A stretch of DNA of 64,000 bases, taken from Pedobacter psychrodurus. GTDB taxonomy: Bacteria > Bacteroidota > Bacteroidia > Sphingobacteriales > Sphingobacteriaceae. The position numbers and the translations under genes are program-made. Location: positions 113,572 through 177,571 of the forward strand of contig NZ_SJSO01000011.1 in assembly GCF_004331735.1 (NCBI RefSeq). Reading direction: 5' to 3'. Shown one piece after another: positions 1 to 8,083 of the stretch. The notes beneath the pieces are model-generated. The model saw only the letters and a list, made by a program, of their open reading frames with translations, was not told the origin of the DNA and did not search any database. Numbering within the stretch: position 1 is the stretch's first letter; the number at the start of each line of letters is the position of its first letter.

Positions 1-1220
1 AAAAGAAAGTAACCGTCAGCAATATTCCTGATATTAAGGATGTAAACAAACTGATTGAATTACTTGGCGATTTAGGTGTTACCGTTGAGCGGATTAATAA
101 AGATACCTATACTTTTGAAGCTAAAAATATTGATTTGAATTTCTTTGAATCTGATACTTTTAAAGCCAAAGGTGGTGGTTTACGTGGTTCGATTATGATA
201 GTTGGGCCATTGTTGGCGCGTTTTGGTAGAGCAGCAATCCCTAAACCGGGCGGTGATAAAATTGGCCGTAGAAGATTGGACACACACTTTATCGGTTTCG
301 AAAAATTAGGAGCAAAATTCGTATACGATAGCAAAAAAGCTTTCTTTAACGTAGATGCAACCAATTTACAGGGTGCTTACATTTTGTTAGATGAAGCATC
401 GGTAACCGGAACGGCAAATATTGTGATGGCAGCTGTTTTAGCTAAAGGCACTACCACCATTTATAATGCCGCCTGCGAACCCTATTTACAGCAACTTTGC
501 AAAATGCTTAACCGCATGGGCGCAAAAATATCGGGTATTGGCTCTAACTTATTAACCATCGAAGGTGTTAGTGTTTTAGGTGGAACTGAACATAGAATGC
601 TGCCGGATATGATCGAAATTGGCTCTTTTATTGGCATGGCAGCGATGACAGAATCTGAAATCACCATCAAAAACGTTTGTTATGATGAATTGGGTGTAAT
701 TCCAGAGGTTTTCAAAAAACTCGGAATTAAATTAGAACGTCGTGGCGATGACATTTATGTTCCTTCTCAAAAACATTACGAAATCGATACTTTTATCGAT
801 GGCTCGATTTTAACCATTGCCGATTCTCCTTGGCCAGGTTTTACGCCTGATTTATTGAGTATTGTTTTGGTTGTAGCTACACAAGCAAAAGGAAACGTTT
901 TAATCCACCAGAAAATGTTCGAAAGCCGTTTATTCTTTGTGGATAAACTAATTGATATGGGTGCTCAAATTATCTTATGTGATCCACACCGCGCAACGGT
1001 TAACGGTATCGATAAAAAATATAAACTTCGTGGAATCAGCATGACTTCTCCTGATATCAGAGCCGGAGTTTCACTGCTAATTGCAGCTTTATCTGCTGAA
1101 GGTAAATCGACCATCTATAACATCGAGCAGATTGAACGTGGTTACCAGGACATCGACACCCGTTTACGTGCCTTAGGTGCGCAGATTAAGCGTGTTAATG
1201 CAGATGCACCGAGTCATTAA
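1..1220 (+). CDS. murA: UDP-N-acetylglucosamine 1-carboxyvinyltransferase, 5' end missing
   Basis: Transfers enolpyruvate from PEP to UDP-GlcNAc, the first committed step of peptidoglycan synthesis in the cytoplasm. The open frame enters from the left edge (codons read from base 3: KKVTVSNIPDIKDVNKLIELL), so the internal ATG at 135 is not the start; the extreme N-terminus is outside the window. Visible landmarks are the catalytic loop PGGDKIGRR (Asp codon at 255-257), the TIEGV-LGG segment and the C-terminal DIRAGVSLLIAAL and ERGYQDIDTRLRALGA blocks that carry the PEP/UDP-contacting Asp and Arg. The loop residue that is Cys115 in E. coli MurA is Asp here, a change known from naturally fosfomycin-resistant MurAs. 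The family assignment is very secure; only the beginning is missing. A hairpin terminator follows the stop. Confidence 0.95.
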   Translation, partial: KKVTVSNIPDIKDVNKLIELLGDLGVTVERINKDTYTFEAKNIDLNFFESDTFKAKGGGLRGSIMIVGPLLARFGRAAIPKPGGDKIGRRRLDTHFIGFEKLGAKFVYDSKKAFFNVDATNLQGAYILLDEASVTGTANIVMAAVLAKGTTTIYNAACEPYLQQLCKMLNRMGAKISGIGSNLLTIEGVSVLGGTEHRMLPDMIEIGSFIGMAAMTESEITIKNVCYDELGVIPEVFKKLGIKLERRGDDIYVPSQKHYEIDTFIDGSILTIADSPWPGFTPDLLSIVLVVATQAKGNVLIHQKMFESRLFFVDKLIDMGAQIILCDPHRATVNGIDKKYKLRGISMTSPDIRAGVSLLIAALSAEGKSTIYNIEQIERGYQDIDTRLRALGAQIKRVNADAPSH

Positions 1221-1273
1221 GCTTAAAGAGCAGAAAGACTAAAGCTTAAAGTGAAAATACATAACATAAAAAC

Positions 1274-1304
1274 GCCTGAGTAAAAATTTTACTTGGGCAT
1301 TTTT
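1274..1304 (+). terminator. Terminator after murA
   Basis: The 12-bp stem GCCTGAGTAAAA / TTTTACTTGGGC (two G-T pairs) is almost loopless and runs into ATTTTTA, 54 bases after the murA stop. The A-rich left side could also let it work on the opposite strand. Confidence 0.6.
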
Positions 1305-1328
1305 ATGACTTTTCCTTATTACTATTTG

Positions 1329-1443
1329 ATTGCCGTCTCGATCAGATAGCTATCGGATGGAGCACAGTCCCGAACATTCGGGAGAGAGATCTTTAAACTA
1401 TATTTTTGCGAATAGATTTCTCAGCTACGCTCGAAATGACGAT
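1329..1443. repeat. Degenerate GTC...ATGACG intergenic repeat
   Basis: The stretch begins with GCCGTCTCGATC, carries the palindrome core GATAGCTATCGGA and an AACATTCGGGAG segment, and ends in CTACGCTCGAAATGACG. It resembles the GTCAT...ATGAC-bounded repeats at 17.6, 23.0, 60.4 and 61.7 kb. No credible gene is present, although short frames cross it. Confidence 0.5.
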
Positions 1444-1494
1444 TAATCTAGTCCCCCCTAATCCATCCCACATTCCCCATCTTACATCTATTTC

Positions 1495-2856
1495 CTACCC
1501 CGATATTGCGTTAATAATATCGTACTGTGTGATAATTTCGATCTTACCTGATTCATCTTCAACCAATACAGCAGAATTTTCTTTATTGATCAATGAAGAA
1601 ATTTTATCAATTGAGGTATTCAAATCAACAAATGGGAAAGTAGCCGTCATGATTTCTGAAATTGCGGCCGATTTTAAGCCTGGATTTTCAAGCAGTGCAC
1701 TTAATATATCACTTTCTGCAATTTTACCCACAATCATTCCTTGCTGTGTTACCGGAATTTGAGAGATATTCATCGATTTAATGGTATTGATCGCCTCGAG
1801 CACCGATTTTTGCGCATCAAGTGTTACAATCTCTGTGCTTTCTTTTTTAGCTAAGATAGATTTAGCGGTTAATTTTTCGTCCTGCAAGAATCCGCGTTCG
1901 CGTAACCAATCTTCATTATACATTTTGCCCATGTAACGGCTACCATGATCGTGAAAAATAACCACAACAACATCTTCTGGCTTCAGTTTATCTTTTAACT
2001 GGATTAATCCACCAATAGCAGCACCAGCCGAGTTACCCACGAAAATACCTTCTTTACGGGCAATATCGCGTGTCATTAAAGCAGCATCTTTATCCGTAAC
2101 CTTTTCAAATAGATCGATCACATCAAAATTGACGTTTGCTGGAAGGAAATCTTCGCCAATACCTTCTGTGATATATGGATAAATTTCATCCTTATCAAAT
2201 ATGCCCGTCTCTTTATATTTCTTGAAAACCGAGCCATAGGTATCGATTCCCCAGACTTTAATATTTGGATTCTTTTCTTTCAAATATCTCCCGGTTCCGG
2301 AAATGGTTCCACCAGTACCCACACCAACCACTAAGTGTGTAATTTTACCTTCTGTCTGCTCCCATATCTCAGGCCCAGTTTGCTCATAATGTGCCTGAGA
2401 GTTGGCTAAGTTATCATACTGATTGGGTTTCCATGAATTTGGAACCTCGCGTTCTAAACGCGAAGAAACAGAATAATAAGAACGGGGATCTTCAGGTTCA
2501 ACGTTTGTAGGACAAACGATTACTTCGGCACCAAAGGCCCGTAAAGCATCAACTTTTTCTTTCGATTGTTTATCCGTTGTGGTAAAAATACATTTGTAAC
2601 CTTTAATAATAGCCGCCATAGCTAAGCCCATACCCGTATTTCCGGATGTTCCTTCTATAATTGTTCCGCCTGGTTTTAGTTTACCGCTTTTCTCGGCATC
2701 TTCAATCATTTTAACCGCCATACGGTCTTTAATTGAATTGCCTGGATTAGTAGTCTCTATTTTCGCCAGGATTGTTCCCGGAACTCCTTTTGTTATCGTA
2801 TTTAATTTGACCAATGGCGTATTGCCAATAGTTTCTAAAATATTATTGTACCACAT
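1495..2856 (-). CDS. PLP-dependent cystathionine beta-synthase with C-terminal CBS domain pair
   Basis: A cytoplasmic fold-type II PLP enzyme of the cysteine synthase/cystathionine beta-synthase family, 453 aa. Residues 1-320 form the catalytic domain: the PLP lysine lies in NPGNSIKDR (K43), the substrate loop is EGTSGNTG (about 68-75) and the PLP phosphate loop is GVGTGGTISGTGRYLK. Residues of about 335-453 form two CBS motifs, ending in VLVEDESGKIEIITQYDII. The catalytic plus CBS layout matches cystathionine beta-synthase (homocysteine plus serine) rather than plain O-acetylserine sulfhydrylase, which lacks the CBS pair. The CBS module probably senses an adenosyl ligand, which is inference. 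The gene is monocistronic and points away from dprA's stop. The start is an ATG and no better one is seen. Confidence 0.88.
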   Translation of the reverse strand: MWYNNILETIGNTPLVKLNTITKGVPGTILAKIETTNPGNSIKDRMAVKMIEDAEKSGKLKPGGTIIEGTSGNTGMGLAMAAIIKGYKCIFTTTDKQSKEKVDALRAFGAEVIVCPTNVEPEDPRSYYSVSSRLEREVPNSWKPNQYDNLANSQAHYEQTGPEIWEQTEGKITHLVVGVGTGGTISGTGRYLKEKNPNIKVWGIDTYGSVFKKYKETGIFDKDEIYPYITEGIGEDFLPANVNFDVIDLFEKVTDKDAALMTRDIARKEGIFVGNSAGAAIGGLIQLKDKLKPEDVVVVIFHDHGSRYMGKMYNEDWLRERGFLQDEKLTAKSILAKKESTEIVTLDAQKSVLEAINTIKSMNISQIPVTQQGMIVGKIAESDILSALLENPGLKSAAISEIMTATFPFVDLNTSIDKISSLINKENSAVLVEDESGKIEIITQYDIINAISG

Positions 2857-3013
2857 ATTACAAAATTAAGCAAAGGCATTAAGTATTTTACAAACTATAT
2901 TTTATTTGAAACATAATTTTGAAAATAATAATTTAAAAGAATTTAATTGTATAATCTATAATTATGATAGGCATTATAGATTGATTATTGGGTAAAATAC
3001 AATTTCAATTCTC

Positions 3014-4108
3014 TCATAGGCGTTTATATATTTTTCCTGGTAGCGAAACAATAATCCCCTGCATCTCTAATGTAAGGATTACGATTGCCAGTTTACTTTG
3101 CTGAATATTCAATTGAGCACAAAGTTCATCTATAGAAAGCTGACCATTTTGTAATGCATCAACAACACGCTGTTCGTTAGGGGTAAGACTTAACTGCAAC
3201 GTGGTTTGTTGGGTATTGTGCTTTACCTTCACTTCATCATCCCAACCCAAATAATAAATCAGATCATTAGCATTATTTATTAATCCGGCTCTATTGGTCT
3301 TAATCAGGAAATTACAGCCTTCCGAAAAAACATCATTTGTTCTACCCGGAAAAGCATATACATCTTTATTGTAAGAATTTGCGATTTCTGCGGTTATTAA
3401 GGCGCCTCCCTTTATTGATGCTTCAACTACAACGGTAGCATCTGCAATCCCTGCAATAATCCGGTTTCTTTGCGGAAAATTCGGTCGATCGGGATTGGTC
3501 AGGATTGGAAACTCGGTGAGTAGGCTTCCATTCAAAACCATTTTCTGAGCAATCGGTTTATGAATTTTTGGATACATTCGATCTAAGCCATGACCAAGCA
3601 CACCAACAGTTGGAATATTATTTACCAGGCATTCTTTATGTGCCGTTACATCAATGCCATAAGCCAAGCCACTAACTATCAAAACATTGTACGGCGCTAA
3701 AACTTCGCACAATTCCTTACAGAGATTTTTCCCATAGCTTGTTGCATTACGGGTTCCAACAATGCTGATGATACGCTGATGGTTAAAATCGACTGTACCT
3801 TTGGCATAAAGTAGAATAGGTGAATCGATACAATTCTTTAACCTTTTAGGATATTTTTCGTCAGAGAAAAACAATACTTCTATCCCATGTTTTTCAATAA
3901 ATTCTAGTTCTTGCCTGGCCCTTACCAAAGCATCGGTACTACGAATGGCTTCAATTGTTTTCTCTCCAATACCTGGAATTTGTAAAAGCTGTTTTTTACT
4001 TGCAGAAAATACATTTTCGGCGCTTCCACAATAGGCAAGAAGGTTTTTGGCCGTTACCGGGCCAATAGATTTAATAAAAGTTAAGGCAATTTTATGGAGC
4101 ATGCTCAT
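3014..4108 (-). CDS. dprA: DNA-processing protein DprA
   Basis: DprA (Smf) loads RecA on incoming single-stranded DNA during natural transformation; in non-competent species its role is unclear. The protein has 364 aa. A helix-hairpin-helix-like N-terminus (LLQIPGIGEKTIEAI, about 41-56) is followed by the Rossmann-like DprA core, with VGTRNATSYG, IVSGLAYGIDVTAHK, GVLGHGLDRMYP, LLTEFP, FPQRNRIIAGIADATVVVEA and KGGALITAE-A-YNKDVYAFPG. The C-terminal 65 residues are a winged-helix DML1-like domain (IDELCAQLNIQQSKLAIVIL). All core motifs are intact. A second ATG two codons downstream is an equally possible start. It lies 51 bases downstream of the small conserved gene at 4160-4426 and may share its transcript. 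Confidence 0.93.
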   Translation of the reverse strand: MSMLHKIALTFIKSIGPVTAKNLLAYCGSAENVFSASKKQLLQIPGIGEKTIEAIRSTDALVRARQELEFIEKHGIEVLFFSDEKYPKRLKNCIDSPILLYAKGTVDFNHQRIISIVGTRNATSYGKNLCKELCEVLAPYNVLIVSGLAYGIDVTAHKECLVNNIPTVGVLGHGLDRMYPKIHKPIAQKMVLNGSLLTEFPILTNPDRPNFPQRNRIIAGIADATVVVEASIKGGALITAEIANSYNKDVYAFPGRTNDVFSEGCNFLIKTNRAGLINNANDLIYYLGWDDEVKVKHNTQQTTLQLSLTPNEQRVVDALQNGQLSIDELCAQLNIQQSKLAIVILTLEMQGIIVSLPGKIYKRL

Positions 4109-4159
4109 GATCTGGTAAGGTTAAATAAATGCGGGATGATTTATTTCCTTAAAGCAAGC

Positions 4160-4426
4160 TTAAAAATCGATGTCGATTAAACTTTTTAATGGAATATGAA
4201 TATTGTTTTTTAGTTGTATATATTTCTCTGTTACGGCCCAAACTGTAGTATCAACACGTTTTGGACCTATAGTAGTATTAAAAGTAATAACGGCTTTTGA
4301 TTTAAATTCATTACCTAGCCTTTGCGCTTCATCGAGTTTGGTTTGCAACTCATTGGTATGATCCTCTTTTGCATTGATGATGTTTAAATAACTGATATGT
4401 TCCTTTTCTACAATTTCTATTGGCAT
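4160..4426 (-). CDS. Small conserved hypothetical protein, 88 aa
   Basis: I do not recognise a named family. The protein is soluble and charged, with no signal peptide or membrane segment. A helix-prone stretch (about 18-42, HTNELQTKLDEAQRLGNEFKSK) precedes a beta-rich C-terminal half ending in HIPLKSLIDIDF. Codon use matches its neighbours and the frame opens with an ATG after an AT-rich leader, so it looks like a real gene. It lies upstream of dprA in the same direction with a 51-base gap, so co-transcription is possible. Confidence 0.6.
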   Translation of the reverse strand: MPIEIVEKEHISYLNIINAKEDHTNELQTKLDEAQRLGNEFKSKAVITFNTTIGPKRVDTTVWAVTEKYIQLKNNIHIPLKSLIDIDF

Positions 4427-4510
4427 GGTATCTCTTTAACGATTAATGTTAAACAAGCTTATCAATTTTTTATAAAAAAAGCAACTCTTATTTATTCGTT
4501 TTGTGTAATA

Positions 4511-4550
4511 ATTATAAAAAAATGGCCAGATTTGAAGTACAAATCTGGCC
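4511..4550 (-). terminator. Terminator of the S41 peptidase cluster
   Basis: A perfect 10-bp stem GGCCAGATTT / AAATCTGGCC with a 7-base loop. Read on the minus strand it is followed by a run of T (ATTATAAAAAAAT on the plus strand). It lies just after the peptidase stop. Confidence 0.85.
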
Positions 4551-4574
4551 GTTTCAGTATTAATTTGCAGCTAA

Positions 4575-6065
4575 TTATTTAAATCTCAGCTTTCTGGTTT
4601 CAACCATTCCTTTAAATTCATGATCCATTTTACCAGAAAGATCTTGAACTTGGGTTTTAGATAGTGGTGAGGTACTACTAATGGGATTATCTTTAAGGAA
4701 AGAAGAGAAACCTCCATTGGCAGAATAGTATAGAGCCTGTGCTAATAGTTTTTCTGTTGGATCTCCAAAATCTTTGGTTACATCATCAAAAATATCTTTA
4801 TCAACTGCCATTCCATCAAAATAACCGCCTTGGTTTAATTGATTTTTAGTTTCAAACTGAGGAATATATAAGTCGTTTTTATCTATACGGATGGAGAAAA
4901 AACCAACGGGTTTTCCATAGGTTTTCTTACCAATCAGTTTAACATCCATTACAGGTTTTAAATTATTAATTAACAACTCACTTGCTGATGCCGTACTACT
5001 GGTTACAATAAAGTAAACCCTGGTTAGGCTATTTAACGATCCACGTTTAGCAAAAACCTCTTGGTTTCCGGCTGCAACTGTAGGTTTATAAGAATAATCA
5101 AAATAAGAATACATCCGTGTTACACCATCATTACCTTTCGCATAAAACTTCTGATTTTGAAGAATTGTGGCTTGATTATCCTGCATGGTCTGCGTCCAGT
5201 AAGTAGTATACATCACTTTACCGTTTTGAGATGTTGGTGCAATCAAATTAGAAAACGCTTCTGACGTAGCTACTGAACCTCCGCCATTATAACGTAAATC
5301 GACAACAAGTTCAGTAATTCCCGCTGTCGAAAACTGTGTAAATGCTGCATCCAGGAAATCAGTTGAATTGGTGGTAAAACTGTTGAATACTATATATCCC
5401 ACTTTTTTTGGTCCTACGGTGTAGGTTTTGGTAAAAAGTACCGGGTTGATATTATAACTTGCCTTGGTTATCGTTACATCCTGACTAGTACCATCTGGTT
5501 TTAAAACCGTCAATGCAACCGTTGGACTTGTGCCAAAAATAGCATTCACTACATAATCAATCCTTGCATCAGTGGTATTGATATCTGTGCTACCATTAAT
5601 TTTTGTAATCTGATAACCTCTCTTTAAGCCTTGAACACCAGCAGGAGATGTTGCATATACATATTTAATTCTTAAATCATTCGAACCGGCAAAAAATACG
5701 GAGAAACCAAAATCTCCAGCTACGCCACCTAACTCGCCAGCTACAGTCCCGTCATCAATAAACGAATATTTATCTTTTCCTCCCGTACTTGGTAATGCTT
5801 TTAAAGCAGCTAAAACCGCATTGTTTGAACTATATTGTCTTGGATTAAAGGCAGAATAGCTTGGCATACCCACATTCCAATAATAAGTTTGCTGTGCATA
5901 CAGGTAAATCGAATCTTTAGTTAACTCTGCCCGGGTTCCAGCAGTACCTTGTGGTGCCCCATCTCCATCTGGTGTATTATTTGATTTTTTACACGATGTT
6001 GTAAACCCAACCACAATGATCAAAGCACACAAAAATGTATTTTGCGAAATAAATTTTCTAAGCAT
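4575..6065 (-). CDS. S41 family peptidase, lipoprotein (CtpA/tail-specific protease type)
   Basis: A 496-aa secreted lipoprotein. The signal peptide ends in a lipobox (GFTTSC, Cys25), so it is probably anchored in the outer membrane. A PDZ-like segment (about 105-200, AGVQGLKRGYQITKINGS) precedes the S41 protease core: VGYIVFNSF, LVVDLRYNGGGSVATSEAF, and the nucleophile region VTSSTASASELLINNL (about 355-370), followed about 20 residues later by the lysine-containing IGKKTYGKPVG. The Ser/Lys dyad therefore appears intact. It starts 2 bases after the HAD-like gene's stop, so the two are translationally linked. The substrate is unknown. Several Bacteroidota S41 lipoproteins share this N-terminal layout. 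Confidence 0.88.
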   Translation of the reverse strand: MLRKFISQNTFLCALIIVVGFTTSCKKSNNTPDGDGAPQGTAGTRAELTKDSIYLYAQQTYYWNVGMPSYSAFNPRQYSSNNAVLAALKALPSTGGKDKYSFIDDGTVAGELGGVAGDFGFSVFFAGSNDLRIKYVYATSPAGVQGLKRGYQITKINGSTDINTTDARIDYVVNAIFGTSPTVALTVLKPDGTSQDVTITKASYNINPVLFTKTYTVGPKKVGYIVFNSFTTNSTDFLDAAFTQFSTAGITELVVDLRYNGGGSVATSEAFSNLIAPTSQNGKVMYTTYWTQTMQDNQATILQNQKFYAKGNDGVTRMYSYFDYSYKPTVAAGNQEVFAKRGSLNSLTRVYFIVTSSTASASELLINNLKPVMDVKLIGKKTYGKPVGFFSIRIDKNDLYIPQFETKNQLNQGGYFDGMAVDKDIFDDVTKDFGDPTEKLLAQALYYSANGGFSSFLKDNPISSTSPLSKTQVQDLSGKMDHEFKGMVETRKLRFK

Positions 6066-6067
6066 AT

Positions 6068-6676
6068 TTATTTGTAAATTTCTAGTGACTCAATATACGG
6101 CAAATTAATTAATTTAGATTGTTGCTCATCAAATTTATTTGCACCAACAACTAACGCTTGGTTATGTGATAAATTGTTGCTGTTTAATATGTTCTGAAAA
6201 ATTTCTGATTTAGCTAAGCCAAGTTCCTCAACAAAATATACAGTAAGATATTGCTCTAGCCCATTCCACTCTGTTTGCTTAATTTTATTAAGTTGTTGCG
6301 CAGGGTTACCGGCAGTTACAATAAATATTTGTTTGCGGTCTACCACAAGTTCCTGCATAAACCCGAGCATATTTTTATAAAGCAAAAGTTTTAAAGGTAA
6401 ACGGGCATTTTGATGCAGCATATCAAAATTATGCTGGTACTTCACATCAATAGCAAACTGGTTTGCTGTTTCCTCAAAAAGTTTTTCAGTACCATTACTC
6501 TCATATGCTGCACGCATAAATTCAAGAATAGGTTGTGCACTTTTTTGCTCAGTGTATTCTATAAACTGAGCAAACAGATAATAAACCTGCAGCAAATAAT
6601 CCTTCTCTGGAAATAACACGTCATCCAATTCAAAAATTACAATCTGCTTATCTTTCACGTATTGATTTGCATCCAT
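6068..6676 (-). CDS. HAD-superfamily-like protein with altered catalytic motifs
   Basis: A 202-aa soluble protein with the HAD phosphohydrolase outline: motif I IVIFELDDVLF (13-22), a helical cap (about 25-95), motif II IFIVTAGNP, a motif III lysine region (LGLAKSEIF) and motif IV ALVVGANKFDEQ. The nucleophile position of motif I is Glu16 instead of Asp, and the first Asp of motif IV (normally VGD) is Ala, so normal phosphatase chemistry is unlikely. It sits one base after the stop of the upstream Rossmann protein (TAATATG) and two bases before the peptidase, which indicates one operon. It may be a regulatory or binding pseudoenzyme, which is inference. Confidence 0.7.
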   Translation of the reverse strand: MDANQYVKDKQIVIFELDDVLFPEKDYLLQVYYLFAQFIEYTEQKSAQPILEFMRAAYESNGTEKLFEETANQFAIDVKYQHNFDMLHQNARLPLKLLLYKNMLGFMQELVVDRKQIFIVTAGNPAQQLNKIKQTEWNGLEQYLTVYFVEELGLAKSEIFQNILNSNNLSHNQALVVGANKFDEQQSKLINLPYIESLEIYK

Positions 6677-6677
6677 A

Positions 6678-7157
6678 TTAAATTGTAAAAAGTTTTAAAC
6701 CATCAGAATTATTATAACCAAATACGCCATTCAATTCTGAAGAAACATTTGTAGGCATAAGACTGCCATCGGTTGAAAAAATCTGATCACCATGAATAAA
6801 CACCGCAAAATTTTGATATGTAACCTTTTCTTCAGCTAAATAGTCAGCAATTACATCAGCATTGGGCAACAACACCTGGATTCCATACTCTCCAAAAAGC
6901 ACAGCAGATTTAGCCAGTGGCTCAAGCTCATAATGGTGCAAAGGGATAATACAATCTATGGCTTCGGTGATGCAAAAATTTAATAGAATGTGCGCGATAC
7001 TATCTTTATTTAGCAGACCTAGCGACGAAAAGGCATAATTTTCAGTTATTATCCCCGGCACATCGCCATAATCGGCAAGTAAAACAAAATGACTGGGAAA
7101 CGCTTTCATCAGCTTCAAAGCCTTGGCATTGTTCCCTCCTGTTATCAGTATTTTCAA
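6678..7157 (-). CDS. Stand-alone Rossmann/pre-ATP-grasp-like protein, TTG start
   Basis: A 159-aa protein beginning MKILITGGNNAKALKLMKAFP, a Rossmann-type nucleotide-binding opening like that of the N-terminal domain of ATP-grasp enzymes (carbamoyl-phosphate synthase-like proteins). The strands and helices LLADYGDV, AIDCIIPLHHYELEPLAKSAVLFGEYGIQVLLPN and DVIADYLAEEKVTY follow this fold up to where an ATP-grasp domain would begin, but the chain stops there. The start codon is TTG; the next in-frame ATG is 16 codons in and would remove the GG loop. It is tightly coupled to the HAD-like gene. I cannot assign a reaction. Confidence 0.6.
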   Translation of the reverse strand: MKILITGGNNAKALKLMKAFPSHFVLLADYGDVPGIITENYAFSSLGLLNKDSIAHILLNFCITEAIDCIIPLHHYELEPLAKSAVLFGEYGIQVLLPNADVIADYLAEEKVTYQNFAVFIHGDQIFSTDGSLMPTNVSSELNGVFGYNNSDGLKLFTI

Positions 7158-7160
7158 GGT

Positions 7161-7222
7161 ATAATTATTGAATGAATAAATTAGAATTATTGAATGATAG
7201 AATGACTGAATTAAAGAATGAT
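7161..7222. repeat. Short tandem ATTGAATGA-type repeats
   Basis: The gap between the LolD-like gene and the Rossmann gene is built of degenerate copies of ATTATTGAATGA, GATAGAATGACTGAA and TTAAAGAATGA. It carries no gene. Confidence 0.5.
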
Positions 7223-7229
7223 CATGATC

Positions 7230-7880
7230 TTATACGATTAAACCATCCTTCATGCTAACCACACGGTCGCTGGTTTTTGCCAGGTGTTCATTGTGCGTAA
7301 CAATTACAAACGTTTGATGGAAATTATCGCGCAAACTTACAAACAACTGGTGTAATCCGGCTGCATTTTCAGAGTCTAAATTCCCTGAAGGTTCATCAGC
7401 CAATATAATTGAAGGATTATTGATCAGTGCTCTTGCAATGGCCACACGCTGTTGCTCACCGCCAGACAGCTGATTGGGCTTATGTTGGGCTCTATCTTTT
7501 AATCCAAACAGATCTAACAGTTCAAATGCCCTGCTTTCGGCTTGTTTTTTATTGGTTTTAGCTATAAATGCCGGAATGCAAATATTTTCAATTGCACTAA
7601 ATTCTGGCAACAAATGATGAAACTGAAATACAAAACCTATATTCTGATTGCGGAAAGTACTCAGCAAATCGCCATTCAATTTATTAATAACAGTGCCTTT
7701 TAATTCGACAGTACCATCATCAGGTTTATCTAATGTTCCTAAAATATGCAATAAAGTACTTTTTCCAGCACCAGATGGCCCAATAATACTTACAATCTCC
7801 CCTTTTTGTACTTCAAAATTTACGCCTTTTAAAATTTGCAGATTTCCGTACGATTTTCTTATTCCAGTGGCTTTTAGCAT
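7230..7880 (-). CDS. lolD: ABC transporter ATP-binding protein, LolD-like
   Basis: A 216-aa ATPase of the LolD/MacB/FtsE branch. It shows Walker A GPSGAGKS (34-41), Q-loop [17 protein letters not shown], signature [15 protein letters not shown], Walker [15 protein letters not shown] and the H-loop VTHNEHLA. LolD with LolCE extracts lipoproteins from the inner membrane; no LolC/E-type permease lies next to it here, so its partner is elsewhere and the name rests on family resemblance. It is the first gene of the minus-strand cluster that ends with the S41 lipoprotein; the 72-base gap is repeat-rich, so membership in the operon is likely but not certain. The start is an ATG. Confidence 0.82.
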   Translation of the reverse strand: MLKATGIRKSYGNLQILKGVNFEVQKGEIVSIIGPSGAGKSTLLHILGTLDKPDDGTVELKGTVINKLNGDLLSTFRNQNIGFVFQFHHLLPEFSAIENICIPAFIAKTNKKQAESRAFELLDLFGLKDRAQHKPNQLSGGEQQRVAIARALINNPSIILADEPSGNLDSENAAGLHQLFVSLRDNFHQTFVIVTHNEHLAKTSDRVVSMKDGLIV

Positions 7881-7892
7881 GCTCCAAATTTA

Positions 7893-7950
7893 ATAAAAAA
7901 TCAAAGACTAAAGCTAAAAGCATAAAGACTAAAGGCCAAAGCTAAAATTA
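7893..7950. repeat. AAAGACTAAAGCTAAA repeat
   Basis: Iterated AAAGACTAAAGC/AAAGCATAAAGACTAAAGG units. The same motif follows murA (1228-1250) and sucC (14470-14495) and forms a large palindrome at 51140-51202. No gene. Confidence 0.5.
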
Positions 7951-8032
7951 GAAAAGCCAATCGCGAAAGATCGGGCTTTTTGAATCTGTGTAATCTCTAA
8001 ATCTGTGTAATCATCCCGAAGGAAAAAATAAT

Positions 8033-8063
8033 TTTGGAAATATCAAATTCTTATTTAACTTTG
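8033..8063 (+). promoter_or_regulatory. Bacteroidota promoter of the winged-helix regulator operon
   Basis: TTTG (8033-8036), a 19-base spacer, then TAACTTTG (8056-8063): an exact match to the Bacteroidota -33/-7 consensus, about 20 bases before the ATG at 8084. Confidence 0.75.
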
Positions 8064-8073
8064 AAAAACAAAG
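8059..8073. promoter_or_regulatory. Operator-like dyad CTTTG-N5-CAAAG, copy 1
   Basis: The perfect 5-bp inverted repeat CTTTGAAAAACAAAG overlaps the -7 element and the expected transcription start, and is followed by CACTTTTAAAA. Copy 2 at 9040-9054 has the same core and the same downstream bases. It is a candidate site for the winged-helix protein encoded at 8722-9018. Confidence 0.6.
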
Positions 8074-8083
8074 CACTTTTAAA

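Noticed and set aside
1406..1762. 118-codon plus-strand frame over the 3' end of the beta-synthase gene
   Set aside because: It is antisense to a well-conserved CBS domain and begins in repeat DNA.
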